Part shown: piece by piece, positions 25,723-34,303 of the stretch | Layout: every line of letters begins with the position of its first letter | Position numbering within the stretch: position 1 is the first letter of the stretch | NCBI GenBank assembly: GCA_947601655.1 | Contig: CANQGG010000001.1 | Location: 84,524 to 148,523 of the forward strand | Direction of reading: 5' to 3' | DNA length: 64,000 nt | From: an uncultured Akkermansia sp. | Lineage (GTDB): Bacteria; Verrucomicrobiota; Verrucomicrobiia; Verrucomicrobiales; Akkermansiaceae | Translations under genes and position numbers: made by a program | Notes under the pieces: model-generated | What the model saw: only the letters and a program-made list of their open reading frames with translations | Database searches by the model: none | What the model was told of the DNA's origin: nothing

Positions 25723-25789
25723 GCTAAAGCTTCGCAGCTTCGCGAGCAAAGCTCGCCAAATTTTTTACATGGTACATGAAAGGGTCCAT
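25723..25789 (+). repeat. Imperfect dispersed repeat, copy 1
   Basis: The gap between purD and the polysaccharide locus (25533-26072) holds no convincing gene but two copies of one element. Copy 1 reads GCTAAAGCTTCGCAGCTTCG, then an inverted repeat GCGAGC-AAA-GCTCGC, CAAATTTTTTACATGG and TACATGAAAGGGTCCAT. Confidence 0.6.
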
Positions 25790-25847
25790 GGTACATTTCA
25801 AAACCTTTCCTGACACAAAAAGCGCGTCGCTTCAGAAATTCGCTTGG

Positions 25848-25928
25848 GCTTATGCTTCGCAACTCCGCGAGCGGAACTCGCCAAATTTCCTACATGGTCC
25901 ACGGTCCATGGTACATGAAAGGGTCCAT
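25848..25928 (+). repeat. Imperfect dispersed repeat, copy 2
   Basis: It matches copy 1 along its length: GCTTATGCTTCGCAACTCCG, the hairpin GCGAG-CGGAA-CTCGC, CAAATTTCCTACATGG, an extra TCCACGGTCCATGG, then TACATGAAAGGGTCCAT. The hairpin is kept although its loop differs, which suggests the structure matters. Related words (accaatggaccatg at 25630, ggaccacggaccat near 62570) occur elsewhere in the window. Confidence 0.6.
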
Positions 25929-26072
25929 AGGCAAACGCATTTCAAATACGCTTGCCCTGGCCAGTGTCCTCTTGTCTGTTTCCCTGGATGAGAGAGTCTC
26001 TCCCTGCCCCGTATGCGCCATGCGCACACGGTATCGACAATGCACAAGCAGCAACCGCATTCGCTCACGCGA

Positions 26073-27875
26073 TTACTGTGCTGTGGTGATGGTGAGTGTA
26101 TGGAAGCCTAAGCCGAGACGTCGTTTATCCTTATTGACGCCGAGATCAACGGGAGCTTTCGCTCCGTCTATTTTGATTTCGATATCCAAGGGTTTCTTCA
26201 TTTTCAGTACGTTGACCGGAACGACAAATTCCGTCTTGGGATAGGGTACTTTATATTTAAATGTCCACGTCCCTACCTTTCTGCCATTTGCAAAAACATC
26301 AGCCGTCACAAGTGGATTCCCTGCCGGGACAAAAGCATGTGTCTCCCTGAACGTAAACTTTAGTGGTTTATTCTGCGGTACATCGAGTCGAAGCGTAACA
26401 ACGTCTCCATCCGACCAACGCCCCCAGGACTCTGCAAAAGAGAGGCCGGATGTTTCAATCGGCAGCGTTTTATTGGCAAAGTTGTAAGTTCGGGCGAAAA
26501 GCAATGGCTGGACGGTTATCTGTGAGAGTGTGACCGGTTTTTCTGTCTTTAGCGTGACGAGGAAGCGGTATTTTCCATCCGTATCTTTCCCCGGTAAGAC
26601 GGTCTCGAATTGTCGTTTATCGATAGCGATTTCTTTGCCGTTCACAACGAGTTTCCCGCCGATTTGAGAAGCAGTGAACTTGAGCTTTACGTCGTTCTTA
26701 TCCACGTTGGGGATCACGATGCGGGACTTGTCCGTCGAAACAAAATTGCCTCGCTCATCCCGTAGCCAATCGTGCATGAAATGTGTCGGCATTTTTTTGA
26801 GGATTGTATCAATGTTCTGGAACATCGACGCATGGGGATCATTCCAACTTGTTCCCTGATTAACAAAAAGATAAACGTCCTTATCATGGAAAAAGGCAGG
26901 GACTTCCTCTTCCTTCATCAAGCGGTTGCTAATTTGTAAAATACGACGTGGGTTCACGTATTTATTGCGGATTGCTGTTGCTATGAACGACCCCGTATAG
27001 GAATCCCCGAGGAGAACGAAATTTTTTTCAATGGGTCTTTTTGGCGGCGCAAGCGTCACTTGGGGGAAGCGTTCATCGGGCAGATACGTGATGAACGTGT
27101 TCATTAAATTCGCAATATCACGCTCGCCGAAAGGTGCCTGATTACCCATGGTTATTTGTTGAATGCCAAGCGCCTCCAACCCCAACTTTTTGAGGATCTC
27201 CTGCGTCACGCGGGCAGCCCCGTATGCTGCCCAGTGTGTTCCGGTGCGCGAGTAAGGCTCATAGCCCTCTTTCTTTGCCATCTCCTTCATCATCGGCACG
27301 GTGTTGATATAGGAGATGTTGAGACGCTTTAAAAGATTTTCCCAGAACTGGTAAACGTCAAACTTCTTGTGGGCAAAAAACTTAAACCGCATTGGAATTT
27401 CATCTTCATACACATCAGCCTTTGTCGACCCCAACACAAACAACACCTGTCGATTATCAGCCTGCAACGTATGCACCAACTTCTGCAATTTGGGCGCCAG
27501 AAGAGCTTCATTTTGTCGGCTGGGTGCGTTGTAAAGTAGTGCAATGTAGGGTTTCCCGATTAAATTCTTGCTGCCAGTTTCAATGAGCGTTCCACTATAT
27601 CCGGCATGGATTTTGTTCAAATTAGCTAAATCATAGAGGGTGTTTTTTGTTTTGAGCGCCAATTTTCGGAATCCGAAATGCGAGGCCCACCACTTTTCAA
27701 AATTCTGCTGAAAAGCACGATCCTTCCAGGATTTCTCCTGCAGACTTGGTAGTCCCGTGATAGGTTCGACGCCATTTAACACGGTCTTATCCTTCACCCC
27801 GAGCATGTAGGTCATCGGTAATGCCAACAGAAGGGCAATGGCAAGGATGAATAATTTTTGATGCCAATTCTTCAT
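26073..27875 (-). CDS. AlgJ/AlgX-like O-acyltransferase with extra C-terminal beta domain
   Basis: The 600-residue product has an N-terminal membrane anchor and an SGNH-like domain of the alginate O-acetylation type. The catalytic signature YSRTGTHWAAYGA matches the DxHW-type motif, and LLGDSYTGSF carries the nucleophilic Ser. About residues 460-600 form an added beta domain (SWGRWSDGDVVTLRL ... KDKRRLGLGFHTLTI) like the DUF7024 module found on some glycosyltransferase-type proteins. It would complete transfer of acyl groups to the polysaccharide in the periplasm, partnered with the AlgI-like protein encoded 3 bases upstream. It is the last gene of the polysaccharide locus. Confidence 0.8.
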   Translation of the reverse strand: MKNWHQKLFILAIALLLALPMTYMLGVKDKTVLNGVEPITGLPSLQEKSWKDRAFQQNFEKWWASHFGFRKLALKTKNTLYDLANLNKIHAGYSGTLIETGSKNLIGKPYIALLYNAPSRQNEALLAPKLQKLVHTLQADNRQVLFVLGSTKADVYEDEIPMRFKFFAHKKFDVYQFWENLLKRLNISYINTVPMMKEMAKKEGYEPYSRTGTHWAAYGAARVTQEILKKLGLEALGIQQITMGNQAPFGERDIANLMNTFITYLPDERFPQVTLAPPKRPIEKNFVLLGDSYTGSFIATAIRNKYVNPRRILQISNRLMKEEEVPAFFHDKDVYLFVNQGTSWNDPHASMFQNIDTILKKMPTHFMHDWLRDERGNFVSTDKSRIVIPNVDKNDVKLKFTASQIGGKLVVNGKEIAIDKRQFETVLPGKDTDGKYRFLVTLKTEKPVTLSQITVQPLLFARTYNFANKTLPIETSGLSFAESWGRWSDGDVVTLRLDVPQNKPLKFTFRETHAFVPAGNPLVTADVFANGRKVGTWTFKYKVPYPKTEFVVPVNVLKMKKPLDIEIKIDGAKAPVDLGVNKDKRRLGLGFHTLTITTAQ

Positions 27876-27878
27876 AAC

Positions 27879-29327
27879 TTAAAATCTGAAATAAATAAAC
27901 GGCGAGAATGTAGATGTGATCGCAAACACGTACGCCACGATGAAAAGAACCAGCATGACAACGACATCAAGCTTTGTCCCTTCATATTTGGTGTACCAGC
28001 GAGCAAGCAGCGGCGTGGACAGGATGCAGCCGATGATGAAGATCATCGCATTGCTGTAAGTCAAAAACTCTGTCGCCTTATAGAAACTGTTCAGTGGAGC
28101 GTTTGAATCGCCAAACATGGTCTTGACGTATTGCCAGGCATAGCCCAACGTATCGGAACGAAAGATCACAAAACCGATAATGAAAACCAAGATGGCATAC
28201 AGATGCCGGACAAGGTTGCCGAGAGGACTCTTACTCTCTCTACTCCATCCCGTTAGTATCTCTACAAAGACAAAAAAGCCGTTGTAAAGCCCATACACGA
28301 TGAAGCTCCACCCGGCGCCATGCCAAAATCCGATTATAAACCATGTCACTAGGAGTGCGACAGCCGTCAGGAAAATGTTTGTTCTCTTGCGCCCAATCTT
28401 GCCAGAGAGCACTGCATAGGTTTTCGAAAGTGATAAAGCGCGTGATAAAGGCAAAAACAAGTAATCCCTGAACCAGCTCCCCATTGATATATGCCACCGA
28501 CGCCAATACTCGGAGATGGATTTTGAGATGTACGGGTAATTAAAATTTTCCAGAAATTTGAAATTGAACACCCTGCCCAGGCCGATAGCCATGTCGGAGT
28601 AACCGGAGAAATCGTAGTAGATTTGCAGGGTATATGCCAGCGCGCCAACCCAGGCAAACAGGGTAGGAATTTCCTTGACCGGCGAGTTGAAAACCGTGTC
28701 GGCGACGAATGCCATCTGATCGGCAATCAACACCTTCTTGGCGAGGCCAATCACGAAGCGTCGCAGCCCTTGGTAAACTTGCTCGTAACGGACTGACCGG
28801 TTTTGTATATCCTTCTCAATGGTCTCGTACCGCACGATCGGTCCCGCCACCAATTGCGGGAAGAGGGACACGTAAGTTGCCAAGGAAGCGAGGTTCCTCT
28901 GGGCGGCAACCTGCCCGCGGTACACGTCAATCAGGTAAGAGAGAATCTGAAAGACGTAGAAGGAAATGCCTATCGGCAAGGCGATTTTCGGAATAACAGA
29001 TATTGGGGGGGGGGAATAACAAAGGTTGATATTCTCCAGCAAGAACATCCAGTACTTGTAGTAAATGAGCGCCGACAGGTTGGATAGGATACCGAATGTT
29101 AAAATCCACTTGGAATACTTCGGGAACTTCTCGATCCCAAGCCCTACAACATAGCTAAGGATGATTAACGCCACCATCACGATGACAGCCTTAGGTTCCC
29201 CCCAGGCGTAGAAGATCAGACTTGCGGTCAGCAACACTGCGTTGCGCATCTTCTCCTGCGCCAGGAAGTAAATCCCCAGCACGATTGGGAGAAACATCGT
29301 CAGGAAGAGGACTGATGAAAAAACCAT
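27879..29327 (-). CDS. AlgI-like MBOAT acyltransferase (copy 1)
   Basis: The 482-residue polytopic membrane protein belongs to the MBOAT family, which moves acyl groups across the inner membrane for exopolysaccharide modification. Conserved pieces are FFYAWGEPK-like SLIFYAWGEP, FPQLVAGPIVRYE, YYDFSGYSDMAIGLG, EYWRRWHISMGSWFRDYL and the catalytic His in IGFWHGAGWSFIVYG. It is a close paralogue of the protein at 32855-34300. A run of ten C (coding strand) at residues about 104-108 sits in the region that differs from the paralogue. Confidence 0.93.
   Translation of the reverse strand: MVFSSVLFLTMFLPIVLGIYFLAQEKMRNAVLLTASLIFYAWGEPKAVIVMVALIILSYVVGLGIEKFPKYSKWILTFGILSNLSALIYYKYWMFLLENINLCYSPPPISVIPKIALPIGISFYVFQILSYLIDVYRGQVAAQRNLASLATYVSLFPQLVAGPIVRYETIEKDIQNRSVRYEQVYQGLRRFVIGLAKKVLIADQMAFVADTVFNSPVKEIPTLFAWVGALAYTLQIYYDFSGYSDMAIGLGRVFNFKFLENFNYPYISKSISEYWRRWHISMGSWFRDYLFLPLSRALSLSKTYAVLSGKIGRKRTNIFLTAVALLVTWFIIGFWHGAGWSFIVYGLYNGFFVFVEILTGWSRESKSPLGNLVRHLYAILVFIIGFVIFRSDTLGYAWQYVKTMFGDSNAPLNSFYKATEFLTYSNAMIFIIGCILSTPLLARWYTKYEGTKLDVVVMLVLFIVAYVFAITSTFSPFIYFRF
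29005..29014 (+). repeat. G10 homopolymer tract inside the first AlgI-like gene
   Basis: Ten consecutive G on the plus strand (ten C in the coding strand, coding Ser-Pro-Pro-Pro). The frame is intact at this length; loss or gain of one base would stop the protein after about 110 residues. Confidence 0.8.
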
Positions 29328-29428
29328 GCTTATTTTGTGTGTGAGAGTCAGGTCTCGGTATCTTATAGCGGATCAACCGGTATTTGTAGATCCTGCTGAA
29401 ATGATATTTCTACTGTCTCAGTGTTCTC

Positions 29429-29671
29429 CTACCCTATTTTCTGCAGGATAAGGTCCACCATTTCGCCGACATTGTGCAGGTTCACAACCTCTTTCATGGC
29501 AAAGCGGAAGCCGAATTCCTGCTCGATGGCGGCAATGAGACCGATGTGTGCCAGGGAGTCCCACCCTTCCACATCATCAGCCGTGGTCTCATCAGTCAGT
29601 TCAATTTCATCCAGATCAAGGTTCTCCTTGAATATCTCCGTCAGTTTGGCGTATATTTCGTCTCTGTTCAT
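29429..29671 (-). CDS. Acyl carrier protein
   Basis: The 80-residue product has the acyl-carrier fold and the phosphopantetheine site GWDSLAH, with Ser39 as the attachment residue. It begins one base after the FkbH-like gene ends, so the two act together: FkbH loads a glyceryl-type group onto such a carrier. It is a dedicated carrier inside the acylation module rather than the fatty-acid ACP. A 101-base gap separates it from the AlgI-like gene downstream. Confidence 0.92.
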   Translation of the reverse strand: MNRDEIYAKLTEIFKENLDLDEIELTDETTADDVEGWDSLAHIGLIAAIEQEFGFRFAMKEVVNLHNVGEMVDLILQKIG

Positions 29672-29672
29672 C

Positions 29673-31460
29673 TCAGTGTTCGATGGTTATGATTGATTGT
29701 AGGTTCTTGTAGTTCTTCGTATCCAGATTCCACACGGTATCGTCCCCGCGTGTTTCCGCAAGTGTGAATCCGAAAGTGCGGTAGAGATCAGCAACCATGC
29801 CGTTCTTGGCGGTGCGGTAATAGTAGCCGCGGATTTGGGTAATCCCTTGTTCCTTGGCGCGGCGTACGAGTTCGTCCATCATCGCTTGCTCCATCCCCCG
29901 TTTCAGAACCCGGCAGCTCATGAGGAACAGCTCGATATGGAGGGCGTCTTTCTCCTGACGTCCGATCATGACGCTCACCACCCCATTATCCCCGAACTTA
30001 TCCGTGAGTTTGCCGTAGAGAGTGATACAGTTCGGATCGGCCGCAACGGCTTCAATCTCCGCCCAGGTGTACCGCTTCGTGGTGAGGTTAAACTGGTTGG
30101 ACTTGTTGGTGAGCTGGGCAATACGCGCCATGTACACCGCCGAGAATGGCTTGATCTCCGCCTTCATGTCCAGCGAGCGCAGGTAATCCTCATAATTCCC
30201 GAAGCTCTGCGCCGCCTGTACGCGTTGCGCATTCGCCTTGTACATCTGCGTGCGGGCGAGGTCATCCTGCGAGAAGGAAGTTACCTCGAAAAAGCCCGCA
30301 CGGTCGATCTCACGGATGTAGTTCTCGGGGCAGCTGATGGGCGCCACACAGGCATGAGGCACCTGCGTCTGCACGATCTCGCGCTCCGCCGGGTTGTCAT
30401 CCACAAACACCAAACTTTCCGGCAGCAGGTTGAGCTCCTGTGCAATTTCCACCATGTTCTGGCTCTTCGGGTTCCAGTTCGCCTTGATTGTGATAAAGTC
30501 CTCCTGCCGCAGCACACCTTCCGGATGAGCGAGCCCCGCCAACGCATTCTCTCGGTCATTTTTTGAGTTGATGTTCAGCAGCACGCCGAGCCCCTGATGC
30601 GCCTTCAGGTACTGCTGGAACTCCTGGTAGGCCTGTGCGGCGGCGGTCTCTGAGCCTATCTCCAGGTTCTGCACACCGTCATCCCCAACGACACCTCCCC
30701 ACAATGTGTTGTCCATGTCCAGCACAAAGCCCTTCTTGTTCTTCCCGTAGAGAGACTTGATAATACGAGCTACACTGTGCGCCAGGAAGGGAATAGCCTC
30801 GATGCGGCAGCAGTACTTGTACAGGTACCACGCGGACAAATCATGCCAGCGGGATAGCCCATAATCTGCCGCTACGTAGTTGAGGTCGTGGATGTGTAAG
30901 TTCTCGTGGCTCTGGGCGTACTCGTAAAATGCCGCATTGAGCCGCTGGATGTAGTTGGTAAGCCCATGGATGTCCGACGCATCCTTGTTGCCCAGCAGAC
31001 GGTAAAAGGGGCATTCAAAGTTGTTCTGAATGATAGTGCATCCCAGTTCCTCCAAGCATTTTTCCCATATCTCCTGGAAACGCCTTATCTCCGCCTCATA
31101 CTTCTTCTCCACCTCTTCCCGAGTATCCCGGACGTCAGGGGTGTGGAGGATATTGCGGTAGGAAGTGTGGAACCAGACAATATCCGGATGGAAATTCTTA
31201 AGTTCCTCATTATTGAACATGACCTCCTCGTAGTACTGGTTGTACTCACATTCGTAGAACTCCGCTTCAATACCGTTATAGAGCAAGCAGAGGTTGAGGA
31301 TTTCTCGGATATCATGCGTTGTGGAGCCACCGAGAATAGCGATTTTCTTCTGTACTCGCTTCTCGCCGGTTTCTAGCAAAAGCTTACGTATCGTGTTGCG
31401 TTTCCGTAGCACGAGCCCCGGATCCGTTGGGTATTGCAGCTGATTGAGTAGGTCATTCAT
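29673..31460 (-). CDS. FkbH-like HAD-IIIC protein with GNAT domain
   Basis: The 595-residue product has an N-terminal SGNH-like domain (about 50-230) and a HAD-IIIC phosphatase domain with the nucleophile motif FVLDMDNTLWGGVVGDDG (about 245-262). A C-terminal GNAT acyltransferase domain (SCRVLKRGMEQAMMDELV) completes it. FkbH proteins take 1,3-bisphosphoglycerate, dephosphorylate it and place D-glycerate on an acyl carrier protein. ATG 31460 overlaps the MaoC-SDR gene by 8 bases; the in-frame stretch upstream is that gene's shadow. The adjacent ACP is the expected partner. Here the acyl group probably ends on the polysaccharide. Confidence 0.87.
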   Translation of the reverse strand: MNDLLNQLQYPTDPGLVLRKRNTIRKLLLETGEKRVQKKIAILGGSTTHDIREILNLCLLYNGIEAEFYECEYNQYYEEVMFNNEELKNFHPDIVWFHTSYRNILHTPDVRDTREEVEKKYEAEIRRFQEIWEKCLEELGCTIIQNNFECPFYRLLGNKDASDIHGLTNYIQRLNAAFYEYAQSHENLHIHDLNYVAADYGLSRWHDLSAWYLYKYCCRIEAIPFLAHSVARIIKSLYGKNKKGFVLDMDNTLWGGVVGDDGVQNLEIGSETAAAQAYQEFQQYLKAHQGLGVLLNINSKNDRENALAGLAHPEGVLRQEDFITIKANWNPKSQNMVEIAQELNLLPESLVFVDDNPAEREIVQTQVPHACVAPISCPENYIREIDRAGFFEVTSFSQDDLARTQMYKANAQRVQAAQSFGNYEDYLRSLDMKAEIKPFSAVYMARIAQLTNKSNQFNLTTKRYTWAEIEAVAADPNCITLYGKLTDKFGDNGVVSVMIGRQEKDALHIELFLMSCRVLKRGMEQAMMDELVRRAKEQGITQIRGYYYRTAKNGMVADLYRTFGFTLAETRGDDTVWNLDTKNYKNLQSIITIEH

Positions 31461-32853
31461 CGTTTGATTCTTTTTCGAATTGTTGCATATCAGGAAATAA
31501 GATATCCTCAGCGACTGCCGCCTCCACAGGCAGCAGCACCTGGGTCTGCGCGGTATGGATGCGTGGGAATCTCGGCATGTACACACGCATCCCTTTCTTT
31601 TTGTCCGCATTCATTGCCCGTCCCCAACATTCCATCGCTTCCTTCGCCATCGCATACTCCACCATGTCCTTGGGAAGCTCATCGATCGCTATTGATGATG
31701 GAACAAAAACACCCTTTAGTCCATGAGGTTTCAGTTCATCAATCAACTTATTCAATGCAAATATATAGCAGTTACAAAATCGCTCAAACTTTCCTTGGTT
31801 GAGCGTCTTTATGACTGAGCTTATTTTCGGTGTCGCGAAATAATAAAGGTGTGTAGGAGCAAAGGCTCGTATATTCTCCAGCGAATCAGCTGCGGGCTGT
31901 GCAACATCTAGCTGCACGGCTTCCGCCGTGCAACCGTAGTCCCGGAGCTCATCGAGAAGACTGATTATGTTATCAAGGGACTTATTATAGGTAACTAATA
32001 CCCCATTTGACCGACCGATTGCGAGCAACCTCGCGCACTGCATACCGATGCCACGGCTGGCGCCGACCACGAGAGCGCGCTGGCGGGAAAAATCCCCTAT
32101 TAGTTTTTTCTTGAGTAGCACAGGGATGGGGTTGTACTGGATGACGGGAGGACGGAAAAAGGCACTCAGTTCACCTTGCACAAAGTCCGATTCGACTTTG
32201 ACGGAGCATTCCCCAAAAAGCGATTGCAACGGTGTCCCTGTACAAGATATCACTTCTCCCTTTCGATCATGGTGAGAGAATTGCAGATTGAACCCGCGAA
32301 ATAAAGAATCCTGCCCGGGATAGCGCATGCCGATGATACGAGTTGATGCAAGCAGGACGCCGAGATTGAGCGCGTGGATCATCCGCTCGGCAGCGGGGAA
32401 GAGTTCGCGGCACAGATCGGTATTATACCCTGTCTTTTCCTCCCATGTCACCGGGACGTCCCTATCGGGAGAGGTTGGCTTTTGCATCCATTCCGCCTCT
32501 TCTGGGGGAACTCCCGTTGACTTTACCATCTCGTACTGAAGACTAACTTTGGAGAAAATCCCTGCCCCCTCCCTCACACTCATCCTTGCTCCTGCTGCCG
32601 ACGGCGACACATCAATCTCAAAGTTTTCCCCTACGGACAGAGGACGTCGGAACTCTGCCTTGATACCCGTAATGAACACGGGGTGCTGCACCTGCCTCGC
32701 GAACTCCTCCAGGCAAAGCATCACCTGCTGCACGCCGTACACGATCTGCCCTCCGAACATGGTTTGACGAGCATACTGCTCATCCACGTGCACGGGGTTA
32801 TAATCACCAGATAAGCGGGCAAATTTTTGTATTTCTCGATTTTGTATAATCAT
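31453..32853 (-). CDS. MaoC-like dehydratase/short-chain dehydrogenase fusion
   Basis: The 466-residue fusion has an N-terminal MaoC hot-dog domain (FARLSGDYNPVHVDEQYAR, with the catalytic Asp/His pair of hydratases) and probably a second degenerate hot-dog (about 150-240). From about residue 258 a Rossmann SDR domain follows, with GASRGIG and a YAMAK catalytic Tyr-x3-Lys (about 400). It could reduce or dehydrate a 3-hydroxyacyl-carrier intermediate. Between the FkbH/ACP pair and an AlgI-like transferase, it probably tailors the acyl group that decorates the polysaccharide. The exact acyl group is unknown. Confidence 0.8.
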   Translation of the reverse strand: MIIQNREIQKFARLSGDYNPVHVDEQYARQTMFGGQIVYGVQQVMLCLEEFARQVQHPVFITGIKAEFRRPLSVGENFEIDVSPSAAGARMSVREGAGIFSKVSLQYEMVKSTGVPPEEAEWMQKPTSPDRDVPVTWEEKTGYNTDLCRELFPAAERMIHALNLGVLLASTRIIGMRYPGQDSLFRGFNLQFSHHDRKGEVISCTGTPLQSLFGECSVKVESDFVQGELSAFFRPPVIQYNPIPVLLKKKLIGDFSRQRALVVGASRGIGMQCARLLAIGRSNGVLVTYNKSLDNIISLLDELRDYGCTAEAVQLDVAQPAADSLENIRAFAPTHLYYFATPKISSVIKTLNQGKFERFCNCYIFALNKLIDELKPHGLKGVFVPSSIAIDELPKDMVEYAMAKEAMECWGRAMNADKKKGMRVYMPRFPRIHTAQTQVLLPVEAAVAEDILFPDMQQFEKESNDE

Positions 32854-32854
32854 A

Positions 32855-34300
32855 CTAGAATCTGAAATAAATGAACGGATTGTAGGTGGATGCGGCGATG
32901 GAGGCAGCCGACAGAATGAAGAGCGCGAGCAACCAAAGGTTCACCGCTGCTATCCGCAGCTGGTTCCTCCCCTCCACTTCCAGCATCTTGCGACACAGCG
33001 GTGCCGAGCAGATCGCACCTACGATAAGAGCGATGATTTCGATACGGTCCACGTAGTAGATGAGGTGGTACATGGTCTCCCCTCTCTCCGCGCCGAACAT
33101 GGTCAAAAGGTAATGCCAGGCGTAATTCATGGTGTCCGAGCGGAAGATGACGAACCCGAGGACGACGACAAACATGGTATAGAAATGTTGCATAGCTCTT
33201 CCGACAAAGCTTTTTCGGTCACGATTCCACCCGGTCAGCGTTTCAAGAAAGATGAAGAACCCGTTGTAAAGACCGTACACGACGAAGCTCCATCCTGCGC
33301 CATGCCAAAATCCGATTAAAAACCACGTCACTAGGAGTGCGATGGCAGTCAGGAGAATGTTGATTTTCCTACGCCCAAGCCTGCGAGATAGTTTGCCGTA
33401 GGTCTTCGAAAGTGACAAGGCTCGCTGGAGGGGCAAAAACAGGTAGTCCCTGAACCAACTTCCCATTGATATGTGCCACCGTCTCCAATATTCGGAGACT
33501 GATTTCGAGATGTAGGGGTAGGTGAAGTTCTCTAGGAATTTGAACCCGAAGATGGAGCCGAGACCGATAGCCATGTCCGAATACCCGCTAAAGTCGTAGT
33601 AGATCTGGAAGGTGTAGCAGATCGCTCCCAGCCAGGTGGTCATGCAGTCCAGTTGGTCGATCGGTTGAGTGAAGACTTTGTCTGCTACGGCTCCCAGGGT
33701 ATTGGCGAGGAGAACCTTCTTGGCGAGTCCTACGATGAAGCGTTTCACTCCGTAGGCGACCTTCTCAAAGTCAACCGTGCGATTCTCGATTTGATCGGCT
33801 ACGTCATGATACTTGACGATAGGTCCCGCCACCAACTGCGGGAAGAGGGTGATGTAGAGCGCGAGTTTGTAGATGTTTTTCTGCGGCTCGACTTCCTCCC
33901 GATAGACGTCCACCACGTAGCTGATGGCCTGGAAGGTGTAGAAGGAGATGCCAATGGGCATGATCACCTTGATGAAGTCGATATGATCGCCAAAAAGCTC
34001 ATTGATATTTTCAACAAAGAAGTTGAAGTATTTGAAGTAGAACAAGAAGCTTAAATCCCCCAGAATGGTGAGCAATAATAGCGTCTTTTTACACTTGTAT
34101 TTTGAAATCAGAATAGCGCCCACGTAGTTGATGATGATGGTGAGCAGCATCACCGCCACATACCGCGGCTCGCCCCAGGCGTAGAAGAAGATGCTCGCCA
34201 GCAGTAGGACATAATCCTTCAGCTCTTTCCTCACCAAAAGGTGCAGGAGGCACACGATCGGCAGGAACAAAAATAGAAATACGGTCGATGAGAATAACAT
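32855..34300 (-). CDS. AlgI-like MBOAT acyltransferase (copy 2)
   Basis: The 481-residue MBOAT membrane protein shows SIFFYAWGEPRYVAVM, FPQLVAGPIVKYHDV, YYDFSGYSDMAIGLGSIF, YWRRWHISMGSWFRDYLF and the catalytic His in GFWHGAGWSFVVYGLYNGF. The two MBOAT proteins are near-identical through these cores, even at the DNA level, but differ in their N-terminal thirds. This copy lacks the homopolymer tract. It sits 1 base before the MaoC-SDR gene and 3 bases after the second AlgJ-like gene. Confidence 0.93.
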   Translation of the reverse strand: MLFSSTVFLFLFLPIVCLLHLLVRKELKDYVLLLASIFFYAWGEPRYVAVMLLTIIINYVGAILISKYKCKKTLLLLTILGDLSFLFYFKYFNFFVENINELFGDHIDFIKVIMPIGISFYTFQAISYVVDVYREEVEPQKNIYKLALYITLFPQLVAGPIVKYHDVADQIENRTVDFEKVAYGVKRFIVGLAKKVLLANTLGAVADKVFTQPIDQLDCMTTWLGAICYTFQIYYDFSGYSDMAIGLGSIFGFKFLENFTYPYISKSVSEYWRRWHISMGSWFRDYLFLPLQRALSLSKTYGKLSRRLGRRKINILLTAIALLVTWFLIGFWHGAGWSFVVYGLYNGFFIFLETLTGWNRDRKSFVGRAMQHFYTMFVVVLGFVIFRSDTMNYAWHYLLTMFGAERGETMYHLIYYVDRIEIIALIVGAICSAPLCRKMLEVEGRNQLRIAAVNLWLLALFILSAASIAASTYNPFIYFRF

Positions 34301-34303
34301 GAT

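Noticed and set aside
29835..30566. Long plus-strand frame (243 codons) opposite the FkbH-like gene
   Set aside because: Shadow of a strongly supported minus-strand gene; the translation has no recognisable motif.
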